A DNA stretch of 21,630 nt from Phallusia fumigata (taxonomy: Eukaryota > Chordata > Ascidiacea > Phlebobranchia > Ascidiidae), in assembly GCA_008931825.1 (NCBI GenBank), contig QXVZ01026109.1, positions 1-21,630 on the forward strand, read 5' to 3'. The notes below the pieces were generated by a model that saw only the letters and a list, made by a program, of their open reading frames with translations, ran no database searches and had not been told where the DNA came from. Shown piece after piece: positions 10,780-20,237 of the stretch. Position 1 is the first letter of the stretch, and each line of letters opens with the position of its first letter. A program made the translations under genes and the position numbers.

Positions 10780-11000
10780 TTTATATAGCAACAAACTCAA
10801 CAGCTAATTCGCAGGCAAATATCAAAGGTGACAATGTAGCTGTTTTGCCTTCAGCAAAACCGAAATGTCGCTCGAATTGTTGCACCGTACTGCACCTGTG
10901 ATCGATTGGGATGTGTTTGCAACAAGCGTTTTGGGATGAACAAACATGTCCCGAAAATTGTTCACAGTCAAAATGCTACTGTTCTGTTTGATGCCAAATC
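10780..11000 (-). pseudogene. Decayed second copy of the barrel-domain C-terminus (unit 1)
   Basis: Downstream of the kinase A stop the minus strand holds GKTATLSPLIFACELAVEFV, matching DKTATLSLLQFALALADEF at the end of kinase A. Upstream the match becomes patchy and broken by stops. The homologous place after kinase B (16773-16982) shows the same relic with an open frame. It is a partial copy of the last type 1 exon that was already present before the unit was duplicated. Confidence 0.65.
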
Positions 11001-11055
11001 AATACAGGGCGTGTGTCCATGCAACATGGCGAAAAATCACTGCAAACATTTTATG

Positions 11056-13834
11056 TTACACATTTGTATCTATGTGTCTATATGCGTTGCTGGTGTTGTA
11101 CGATACATAACGAACGTTTGAACGATCGAACTCGTCAGCGAGTGCAAGGGCAAATTGTAGAAGTGACAAAGTAGCTGTTTTGTCAATTGCCAACCCTGAA
11201 ATGTAACTAAAGTCGCGCCTTGTGCTATACTTTATCACACCTGTTTCTATGGAAAGATTTCCATCATCAATCAACCGTCCTGAGTGGCCTTCACTTATAA
11301 AGTGACCATTTCGAAGTGTAAATATCACCGAATTTACGGAACCTAAACTAAATCTTATCACGGGGACTGGGGTTTGCAGGATATTTGTTATTCCTGTAAG
11401 GGTTCTGAAAATTGATCGATTTGCTTCACCCCATTCGCTTTCTACACGGTTTCCCTTTATGTCAATTTTCTCTGTGAGGCCTGATATGCGTCTGCTTGAT
11501 GTCGGACTAATCGTTGTGTGCCAAAGAAATCCATTCTCGAAGCTTCGATCCAAAGAATAGAGAATCTCATTGCCATTGGAAAATCTACGGAAACTTTCTA
11601 AATCAGCCGTGAATCCAAAGCAGTGCTCATTCATGGGAACGACTGTTAGCATAAAAATATTTATGTAATTTTAAATAGCATAAGAGAGCTGTAAAACCCC
11701 CTTCACAGCAGCACGTTGAATCATTTTCGTGTTGGTTTGAACAAAGTTGTTACCAAACGTACGTTTTGTTTCTAAAATTCGCATAGTTGACGTCAATTTT
11801 AACTATGCTCGTTTTTTTGGGTTGCTTTCATTATACACCGTTTTAACTAAATACTATGATATTGGCACTTTTTTAAAGCTCCAAATGGATTTTTTTATTA
11901 TACTGGGTGTTTTCATGTAAATTACTTTCATGAACACTTGTTGCATGTTTAGATTTACTTTTTGGGCAATTTTCTCTGTGTTAAATTATAGCGTCGTTGC
12001 AGAGTTTAAAGTTTCCAAACCTGTCGTAGGCTCTGAGAAATTGTACTGTGCTTACCTGTGGGCAATGTGAGGCTGAAGGATTGTTCTTGGAGAGATGCTG
12101 AGAAGGGTAGATTCACACGCCTTTTATTTACTGTAAAGGACAGCATTAATTTATTGACAAAGGACAAGGCACGATACTTTTAGTTTGAAAATGTTACCTG
12201 TTGTTACTGGAGCGTCATTAGAAGCTTCCATAAACGGATCGCTGAAGTAAGAGAGATTGGTAAGCAGCCCGCGTTCCTCTTGCTTGGGAGACTCTGCGTT
12301 CTGTTCAAACACCAGCTCTTGGGGGTCCATGCGAAATACGACATCTTTGCAGTTTGTTTTCAAATAGTCTACCACTTCATAAAACAAATAAGGGAATGGT
12401 TAACTTTGAAATCAGAGTTCAACAACATACGCCTATTCTTGTATTTAATATCAGCACATTTTATTTGCAAATTATCAAATTACTTTCCTAGCTATATGCA
12501 AATACCTTCTGTGGAAGACATGCGGCTTTTTGAGTCAAAACGCCAACATGAATCAATGACATGCCCTAAAATTTCAATGATGTGCTTGTTTGTAGGATTG
12601 CTCTCTGATCTGGCAACTGCTTCAAGTTTTTCCATCATCTTTTGGGGCCTCGTTCCACTCATTTTTATTATTAACAGTTCGTGCTGTCTTTTTTGTTCCA
12701 AAAACGGTTTTTTTCTTGTCATTATCTCGTACACCACTAATCCATAACTGTAAGTTAAACGGGTTCAAAACCTATTCCTTTTGTACACGTGTTGCGTCAG
12801 TGTCCCACCTGTACATGTCGGCAAGAGGGGTGAGATTTTCTGCTTCCGGGGGTGCGTATTTGAAAGTGGACTGCTCACTGGCTGGTACTTCGGAAGTGCT
12901 TGTTTCAAGGCCAGTTTCTTTGTAAATGTTGGCTGACCCAAAATCGGTTAGCTTTACTTCCAATTCACATGTAAGCATTACGTTTTCTGGTTTAACATCA
13001 CCGTGACGAAGCTCATGACCTTTTTCGTAATTGTGCAAATACTTTAAAGCTAAAACCAATTGGTAAGCAATTCCTATACGAACTGGCCACCGAATTTCAA
13101 TATCTGGACATTGGTGCAAAAAGCTGCTCAAATGCTTTCCATCAACATATTCCATAATGATGGCTGCGTTGTTATTCCATCTGGTATACCCTAGGATCTC
13201 CACAATATGTTGATGAGAGATGCGAGCCATGGAGTTGGCCTCTGTTAGAAACCTGTTAAAATTAACCATGTATATTTAGGCACATGTAGTGCATATCAAC
13301 TCTATTTTAAGCCAGGTCGTTATATATTGTAAATTGTCCTTTTAACATTAAATGATAAAGCGTTACTGTTGTTTGTAATCAAGCTGTCAGTTTACCCATC
13401 AAATTTTGACTCCAATTCTCCCTTTCCAAACGAGATTCTGAAACACTTTGTTGCGACCACTTTATTGGAATTTTTTATTGTGCATCTTCTAACGGAACCA
13501 TAGTTTCCAGTACCAAGGAAATCAGAAAGACTGCAGCTTGTTAACAGATCAACAGCTTGATATTCTTTTAGCCTTTTAGAAATCCCAGGTATGCTGTCCT
13601 GTAAAGATGTTTTTAAACCGCTGTCAGGTGTACTAAAATGAACACTCATAATAAGTTATCCCTTTCGGCCATTAAATGCTTGGGCATAATATTTCCAATT
13701 CGTTTCAACAAATTTAAATTTCACAACGAGCTAGCAGCCATGATTTTAATGTTACTCGGAAGCGCCTAACAACAGTTCCTTTACAAAAGTGTTAAATACT
13801 GTGATGAAAAAATAGAGCTTACTTCTGTTTCCAT
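11056..13834 (-). CDS. Type 1 RIPK/TKL-like protein kinase with C-terminal barrel-like domain (gene A)
   Basis: Minus-strand exons: 13823-13834, 13396-13598, 12809-13252, 12506-12747, 12198-12374, 12056-12130, 11056-11642; together 1740 nt, 580 codons including TGA, with every phase consistent. Kinase features: glycine loop GTGNYGSV (about residues 33-40), beta-3 lysine K55 in VVATK, helix-C glutamate about E76, catalytic loop RHGDVKPEN with D157, DFG in LTDFGSAN, and PPE in place of APE. The arginine of HRD is glycine, so it is a non-RD kinase, but ATP-binding and catalytic residues remain. The last exon encodes about 190 residues with short alternating strands and a final hydrophobic helix (ATLSLLQFALALADEF), resembling the tubby/LURP-one/scramblase fold; this assignment is tentative. 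The 75-nt exon at 12056-12130 is absent from gene B. The start codon sits in a four-codon first exon, also found in B and in the relic at 8814. The substrate is unknown; innate-signalling use is only a guess from RIPK likeness. Confidence 0.85.
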
Positions 13835-14744
13835 TCCGTCTTCAAAAAGTTTTGTTTCCTGTTAAACAGTCAAGTACTAATGCTCATATTGTTATCCAGT
13901 TCTGTCGTTCTAAGCAACTTCCAACACTAAATACAAGCGAAAAATTGTTTCGCCTAACGGCGACCACCAGACTGTGACGATGGCAAACATTTAGAAAACC
14001 GTTAACGCTCCAAAAATGAAACAAAAATGATTTTTTCTCCCCAAAACCATTTCCTTCTTTTTTCGCGTGTATCAGGCTTGAGGCCTAATGTAGATTTATT
14101 GTTGTTTCAGTAACGTTTGATCAAAATTTTAAACTGTTAGAGATTCAGGGCTTTGTCACGCACCAATAAATTGTAAACTGTATCAATGAAGCCTCCGCCA
14201 GCACACAGAGACAGAGTCAAAAAGTCTCGTTGTACCCACTTAAGCATGACAAGGAACAACGCGTTTTTACCATTGATACACAAGTAAAATTGGATACTAC
14301 AAATCACTACTAAAAATTTTTTTGTAATGCGTTCTATCAGTTGCCTCAATTTATTCGGCTTTTTGTTAGCACAATTAAGCAATCTCAATGGATTTAATAC
14401 GACTTTGATATACTTAATTCTTTTCGGTGAAGGAAATGGCTATGTGCCCTTGCCTTGGGCAAGACCAATACAAGAACAGTGATCTTTTGTGAAATCTTAT
14501 TCGTGATTACTTATGTTTGTGCTGCAATTTATACAAAACACAAATGAATGTTCATAAATTAACATTGCAAATTAAAAAAATCGTTACATTAGCCAACAAC
14601 ACTTGCAACGATGTGATAACAAACCAAAATTACCTACTGCTGCTTAACGCATCGCTAAACACAACGTGGTAGACATGGTGGAAGCTTTAGGTTTCTTTGT
14701 TGACGAAAGGCTAGACCAAGCTTTAGAAAAGAGTCCTGGGGAAA
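13835..14744. promoter_or_regulatory. Shared upstream region between divergent kinases A and P
   Basis: About 0.9 kb separates the ATG of kinase A (minus) from that of kinase P (plus), so both promoters must lie here. The left part, to about 14110, is conserved with 8826-9730 apart from the MITE there. No TATA box or named operator could be assigned with confidence. Confidence 0.5.
14140..14290 (-). pseudogene. Possible degenerate ankyrin-repeat fragment
   Basis: The minus-strand frame reads NGKNALFLVMLKW and then VQRDFLTLSLCAGGGFIDT. This follows the ankyrin repeat spacing (NGxTALhlA..kG...D...lLl.aGa.iDT) with the usual histidine and glycine positions replaced and one extra residue. Only about one repeat is present, without splice sites or neighbours of the same kind. 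It may be an ankyrin relic inserted between the two kinases, or chance resemblance. Confidence 0.3.
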
Positions 14745-16348
14745 ATGGCGTCTACGCAAAGCAACGTTATGGAAAAGTGCTTGGTAAGAATAGTTTACTG
14801 TGTTTAAAAGGTCAATACGCAGCAATCAAATAAAATTTGTTGCCCAATAGATGAGTGAGTTATCTTCAGATTTGCCGGAATACATGTCAGGTGATTTTAA
14901 AACCAGTTTCAATGACGTTGATTACATTGGGTCTGGCAGCTTTGGTGCTGTACGTCGCTGCTATCATGGCAAATTGGGGGAGGTAGCTGTTAAATGTGTA
15001 ACACTGACTGGAACTACTGAAGATATGATGTCTAGCTGGGACTCGTAAGTAAACGCGATCATCTCACTGAGCTTCATTGCACAGACCACAGTAATTTGAA
15101 GTATAAGCTCTGTTTTTAAAGGGTGCGCAGAGAAGCAGAAGTATTAAAACGACTGAAACACCCAAACATCGTGGAAGTCTTGGGGGTCGTTAAATGGAGC
15201 AGCAACATTGGACTCATACTTGAATATGTTGGTGGAAAAAACTTGGAAAAGATTATCACTGATCAACAAATTCTACTACCAAGGAGTACTCGCTTGAAAT
15301 TGATACATCAACTATCTTCAGCCATCAAATATTTGCACACCTATCCCCGAAAAAAATTCACTCATGGTGATATCAAGGCAAGTAACATTTTAATCACGCC
15401 ACAATTTCACCTTAAACTTGCTGATTTTGGTGCTGCCAACGTCAAAGCCGCAACTGGATGTCAATCTTCAAGTTTGACATTGGAGATCTCCACAGTTCAC
15501 ACCCTGATGTATTCTGCACCGGAGATTTTACGAGGTGAAGGATACGACGAAACACCAAAGGACGTGTACAGGTGGGTCCCCAAATCTTTTTCAAGGAACA
15601 TAGTAAACATCTTTATCAGTGTAGTTATAAAGCCAACGATAAAAACGTTTAACGCTTTCTAGCGTAGAAATAGTGTTTGGCAAAAAAATTCGGTTTTTGA
15701 ACTGATAAATTTTCTTTAATACACACTCCAAACATTTATTACTTTAGATTCAGAACTAAATGAATAAAATGTGAGAAGAAACAGTGCTTTTGAATTTTGT
15801 GGGCGAATTGGTCTTTTCCGGCAGTTCATTTTTACACTTTTGTTGCAGTTTTGCTGTGGTGGCATATGAAATTGCGATAAAAACCTTGGCTAGTATTGGC
15901 TCCCATGAAATGAATCAGCAGGACTTGATTGATGCCATCACAGGNTCTGGGTTTGTTTTAACTCGTCAATATAATTTCTCATGGCTATTATTAAACAAAA
16001 ATAAAAAATGTTGCGGCTCTGCATGCTATTGACTAAGGTTGCCATAATATGGTTGTCTCATAACAGTTGGACGCTCTCAAACTGCCCAAAGTTCTTTAGT
16101 CTATGTAGTATTAAGCAAGCATCTTTTCCCTTCTACGACCTAAGTGTACGTGGATGTAAGTAAGCAAAACAAAGTGGTTTTCTCTTTTCACAGTTGAGCA
16201 AAAAGTTCGTCGCATGATTGAAGAACAACCGTCTGACGCAATGGAAATTGCTGACGCGGGCACGTTTCGCATTCCTGAACCCAGCCTGATCACAGATCGC
16301 CGGGGACTGGATCAGTTTCTTTCACCTTACAAGCAGTGCTTAAAGTGA
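14745..16348 (+). CDS. Type 2 RIPK/TKL-like protein kinase, short tail (gene P), interrupted by a contig gap
   Basis: Plus-strand exons: 14745-14783 (MASTQSNVMEKCL), 14851-15044, 15122-15571, 15849-15944 (cut by the N), then 16194-16348 with stop TGA. Phases agree up to the gap. An upstream ATG at 14675 was rejected because its frame does not splice into the next exon. Kinase features: GSGSFGAV (about residues 40-47), VAVK with K61, REAEVLKRLKHPNI, catalytic loop HGDIKASN with D161, DFG at 179-181, and YSAPEIL. HRD is replaced by HGD as in the type 1 genes. There is no barrel domain; the protein ends with RRGLDQFLSPYKQCLK. Bases 15210-15944 are an inverted identical copy of gene C, and the N falls inside an exon, so the join to the last exon is doubtful even though the analogous orphan exon in unit 1 supports a type 2 gene here. 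Confidence 0.75.
15210..15944 (+). repeat. Inverted duplication, left arm (735 bp, identical to 20896-21630)
   Basis: Position x here pairs with 36840 minus x in the right arm. Every stretch compared matched exactly, including the 277-bp intron and its flanks. The arm ends on the right exactly at the N (15945) and is cut on the other side by the window end, so the true arm may be longer. Perfect intron identity next to clearly diverged paralogues points to an assembly duplicate of one locus or a very recent inverted copy. Confidence 0.95.
15945..15945. other. Single-N contig join inside a kinase exon
   Basis: Left of the N the exon reads ...DLIDAITG. In the intact copy on the minus strand this exon continues with GQRPNVDQIGNDDP. 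Right of the N the sequence is intron-like and matches 9905 onward. At least about 107 nt of coding sequence plus some intron are missing, so the N does not represent a one-base gap. Confidence 0.9.
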
Positions 16349-16381
16349 ATCCAGTACCTCCAGTATGGGTCACATCCAGAT

Positions 16382-16387
16382 AATAAA
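16382..16387 (+). terminator. Polyadenylation signal for type 2 kinase P
   Basis: AATAAA lies 34 nt past the stop at 16348, a typical position for a short 3' UTR. The equivalent site after the orphan exon in unit 1 is mutated. Confidence 0.65.
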
Positions 16388-16451
16388 ACGCCTTTCCGCT
16401 TTGTTCTGTATTTGTGCTTGTTGCTTTAAAAAACATAAAACGAGAACCCTT

Positions 16452-16457
16452 TTTATT
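16452..16457 (-). terminator. Candidate polyadenylation signal of kinase B
   Basis: AATAAA on the minus strand about 590 bp beyond the kinase B stop, at the position equivalent to 10444-10449 in unit 1. Genes P and B converge here, so their 3' UTRs would end close together. Confidence 0.4.
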
Positions 16458-16772
16458 TAACAGCATGTCACATAACTGCGTTAGGCATATGGAAAATACT
16501 GCAAGAATACTGCAATACTGCAAAAGAGTTTTAGCAAAATGTTATCAGCATGATTACAAAAAGCGGAAGGGTTTTTCGTACACGGACTGTATGGATGGAT
16601 AAGTCGCCCAAATTCATTTTTAACACACACATACATAAATGTTGCAAACATTGCAAATAAATACACAGGAACAACACATTTGCATGCAGTCGAGCAGCTG
16701 TTGGTATCGATTTCGTCATTGTAATTTATGGTTGCATTTTTGTTTGATTTCATGTAGTTTTTCAACATTTTG

Positions 16773-16982
16773 TCATTGGTGCTGCGAGTCAAGACGAATA
16801 TTTAAAGCAACAAACTCAACAGCTAATTCATAGGCAAATGTCAAAAATATAAATGCAGCTGTTTTGTCAAAAGCAAAACTGAACTGCACGTGTGATCGAT
16901 TGGGATGTGTTTGTAACAAACGTTTGGGATGAACAAACATGTCCCAAAAATTGTTTACGGTCAAAATGCTGCTGTTCTGCAT
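16773..16982 (-). pseudogene. Second, partial barrel-domain copy downstream of kinase B
   Basis: A 69-codon open frame reads NSSILTVNN near its start and DKTAAFIFLTFAYELAVEFV near its end. These match NSVIFTLRN and DKSATLSLSQFALALADQF in the last exon of kinase B in the same order, with the segment between them shortened. Only the C-terminal half of the domain is represented and no acceptor clearly joins it to kinase B. It is probably the remnant of an old duplication of the last exon, though its frame is still open, so use as an alternative 3' exon is not excluded. Confidence 0.6.
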
Positions 16983-17047
16983 GACGGCAAATCAATACAG
17001 GGCGTGTGTCCATGCAACTTGTCGAAAAATCACTGCAAACATTTTTT

Positions 17048-19430
17048 TTACTCATTTTTATACATGTACACTCTCCACACTTCATCGTTGCTGCTGTACG
17101 ATACATAACGAACATTAAAAGCACCGAACTGATCAGCGAGTGCAAGGGCAAATTGTGAAAGTGACAACGTAGCTGATTTGTCAATAGCCAACCCTGAAAT
17201 GAATTGGAAGTATGAGCCTCGTTTTATCACACCTGTTTCTATGGTAAGGTTTCCAACCTCATACAACAGTTCTTTGTAGTCTTCACTTATTGAGTTACCG
17301 TTTCGAAGTGTAAATATCACCGAGTTTGAACATAAACTCAAACTTATTACCGGCAGTGGCGTTTGTTGGATATTTGTTATATTAGTGAAGGTTCCGATAA
17401 TTGCTCGATTTGCTTCAAACCATTCGCTTGCTACACGATTTCCCTGTAAGTCAATTTTCTCTGTGACGCCTTTTACGTATGAGCTTGATGTCGGATTAAT
17501 CGTTGTGTGCCAAAGAAATCCATTCTCAAAGCTTCCATCGAGAGAGTAGAGTATTTCTTTGCCGGAAGAAAACCGATTTGGACGAGGTAGATTTGCCGTG
17601 AATCCAAAGGAGTGCCCAGGCACGGAACCACCTGAAAACATTTGTAACAAAGTTTCGTTTGTTGGATAAGGGTAATTTAGATAGTGATTGGTAAGCTAAT
17701 AAGCTGCGTTTGCCATAAATACGTCTTATGGTGGTTAATAACCTGGTTTTAATGCCAATACAGAGCACTCTTCAAACGGAGCTGTGAAACATGAAAGTTC
17801 CACCATGGGTCCCGGTTCAGAAGGTTCACACTCCATTAGTGGCTTGCTTTCTTTGTCTGGATCTTGTCTGGTAGTGAGGTCAACGATTCCCATGCAGTGT
17901 TTCCCCATATAATCAACCACTGTCAAATTAAACAGTTCGTCAAGAGTAAACCGGCTGAACGCTATATTAGCATTGTCGATTTATATTACTGACCCTCTTT
18001 GGCTGGCGAGCGTTTGTTTGAATCTACATCCCAACAAGACTGCATAATATGATACAAAATGTCGAACGTATGCTCCTCCGCTTTCGACGACAGGTGTTGT
18101 TTGACTTCATCAAGTCCCCTTTGAGGCTTTTTTCCATTTTGTTTTAGTGCAAACAAAACCGCATCATGAACTTCATATTCTGAGAATGGGTTCACCCTCG
18201 TGATGATTTCATAAACAACAATGGCAAAACTGAAAAACATAAACATGGTACAGTTGACACTGATTACAAACAATGCATTAAAATTTGTTACCTGTACATG
18301 TCGGCAAGCATAGTGAGCGCTTCCGTTTCTGGCGCTGCATACAGTATCGTATACTGACGGCTGGGTGGTACTTCTGATGTGCTTGTACTAAGACCAGTAG
18401 CTCGAATGATGTTGGCTGCCCCAAAATCGGTCAATTTAACTACTAAGTCTCGGGTAAGAATGATGTTGTCAGGTTTGATATCTCCGTGACGAAGTTCGTG
18501 GCCTGCTTTGTAATTGTGCAAATACTTCAAAGCTAAAACCAATTGGTAAACCACCCGAATGCGATTCGTCCAAGGTAATTCTTCAGCTTTGTGATGTATG
18601 ATACGCTTCAGGGTGACTCCATCTACATACTCCATAATGATTGCCACGTTGGTTTTCCATTTGGTGTAGCCGAACACTTGCACAATATTCTCATGTTGGA
18701 TGCGGACCAGAGAGTTAATCTCTGTCAAAAACCTAAAACAAACATCTTGTGTTCAAGTTTCACAATTCGATTAAATTGAGTAAATACATAACTTTTTGTG
18801 CTTCAACGTTATTTGATTTGATTTTGATACAAATAACATACAATAAAAAAATTTTACTTTAAACATCGCATAATTTTTAGTGATCAGTTTTTTTATTATA
18901 TGTCATTCAAAATAAGGGTTGAGAAGTATTAAACAAATACCCCTTGACTTTGGAATCCAATTCGTTTCCCTCAAAGTTGATGCTGAAACATTTCGCAGCA
19001 ACAACTTTATTGGAGTCTTTGACTTTGCATTTACGGATTGCACCATAACTTCCTTTGCCAACAAAGTAATCATCAAGTTTACAGCTGGTTATTAAATTAC
19101 TTGCTTGATACAATTTTGCTCTTTGCGACACGCCAGGTAGAGATTCCTGCAGTAACAAAATAGCAAGAAATGTGTCAGTTAAATCACATGAAGACAAAAG
19201 TAAAATCAAAGTTACTTGAACAAGAAAACTGTATGTGAAGTGTTAGGTTGTCGCCATTTAAATAGGAGAATCGGTCTTTTTCAATGGACGCCATTTTGTT
19301 TATCTTTTTCTGGCACAAAAACTCTTGACTTTATTCCAAAAGATCCTAATTAACTTTAATTAACTTGAGAGCAGCAGAACAACCTTCTTAAATTTCTTAC
19401 CAAATCAATTTAACTTACTTCTATATCCAT
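17048..19430 (-). CDS. Type 1 RIPK/TKL-like protein kinase with C-terminal barrel-like domain (gene B)
   Basis: Minus-strand exons: 19419-19430 (ATG GAT ATA GAA), 18941-19146, 18292-18732, 17994-18229, 17743-17919, 17048-17631; 1656 nt, 552 codons including the stop, all phases consistent. Kinase features: glycine loop GKGSYGAI (residues 34-41), VVAAK with K56, helix-C glutamate about E77, gatekeeper region AIIMEYVDG, catalytic loop RHGDIKPDN with D157, DFG at 175-177, AAPE at 205-208, and a C-lobe with SCWDVDSNKR. HRD is HGD (non-RD). A linker of about 60 residues precedes the C-terminal domain (about residues 358-551), which begins HSFGFTANL and ends in the hydrophobic segment SATLSLSQFALALADQF; a tubby/LURP-one barrel is the best guess. 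Close paralogue of gene A, same intron positions, without A's 75-nt extra exon. No signal peptide or membrane segment is evident in the kinase part, so it is probably cytoplasmic. Confidence 0.87.
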
Positions 19431-20237
19431 TCTGTCTCCGCCACAAATGGATTCATACAAGAGGTTGACAGACGTTTATGATATCTCCAAAATCTCTAAA
19501 TTATTCTAAGATGCTACCACTATACAACTTGGCAATCCTCAGATTGTGGCAAACTCACTTCCACAACCGGGTTTGATCTTTTGAATGATTTAAAGTATTT
19601 CTGTCCCCCCAACGTTAACGCTCACAAGCGTTAAGCTACAAATCGATTTAAAATCTCGGCTCACGGTGCTTACTGAACCATGACATTTTCCCCATGAAGC
19701 AAAGCTCTGGTGTCAATAGTGTAAATGTTTAATTGTCAATGTCCTGATTTCTTAACTAAACATTTTGCAAGATTATGTTTTTATAAAACTCGATGTCCTC
19801 TCTTCGAACCATTTGTCATGATTGTGACATATTGTTTCTGACTTTTCCTTAATAAAGTGGTATGTTGAATTTTTATTGCATGTGGAAAGAGTACACACTA
19901 TTATTTTTGCCTTATACACTATCTGATCAACATTGACTAAGTTGGCTTCATTACGGACGCCTTTAACTTGTTAAAAAATCCCTAAATGTTGTCGTTGAAG
20001 TCTGTTGTCCCCACTAATTGAAAAGGGTATGTTTTGTTATAAAAGTTGATACCAGCAAACATGTAATGCTGCACATTTTTGTTTTTTATAAGTAGTATGC
20101 CTCCTGAGGGTTTCGATTACAATGCCACCTATTTCAGGCTGTTGCGACCGATCACGTAGTTGCTGCATTTAATCTTTGAGTACACCGTTTGTACACGATT
20201 ACGTCCGTATCAAGTTGTATTTCAAAACATATGCATG
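19431..20237. promoter_or_regulatory. Region between the kinase B start and kinase C end
   Basis: It should contain the promoter of kinase B (minus) and the 3' UTR of kinase C (minus). A minus-strand AATAAA occurs near 19872, about 365 bp past the kinase C stop. No ORF of note, repeat or RNA gene was recognised. Confidence 0.4.

Noticed and set aside
14190..14240. Resemblance of the 14.2-kb minus frame to the BTB segment MWVKDDQFLDLL
   Set aside because: The match needs several gaps; an ankyrin reading fits better, and neither is strong.
14675..14783. Upstream ATG at 14675 as start of kinase P
   Set aside because: Its frame reaches the donor in phase 1 and gives an immediate stop in the next exon; the ATG at 14745 splices in phase.
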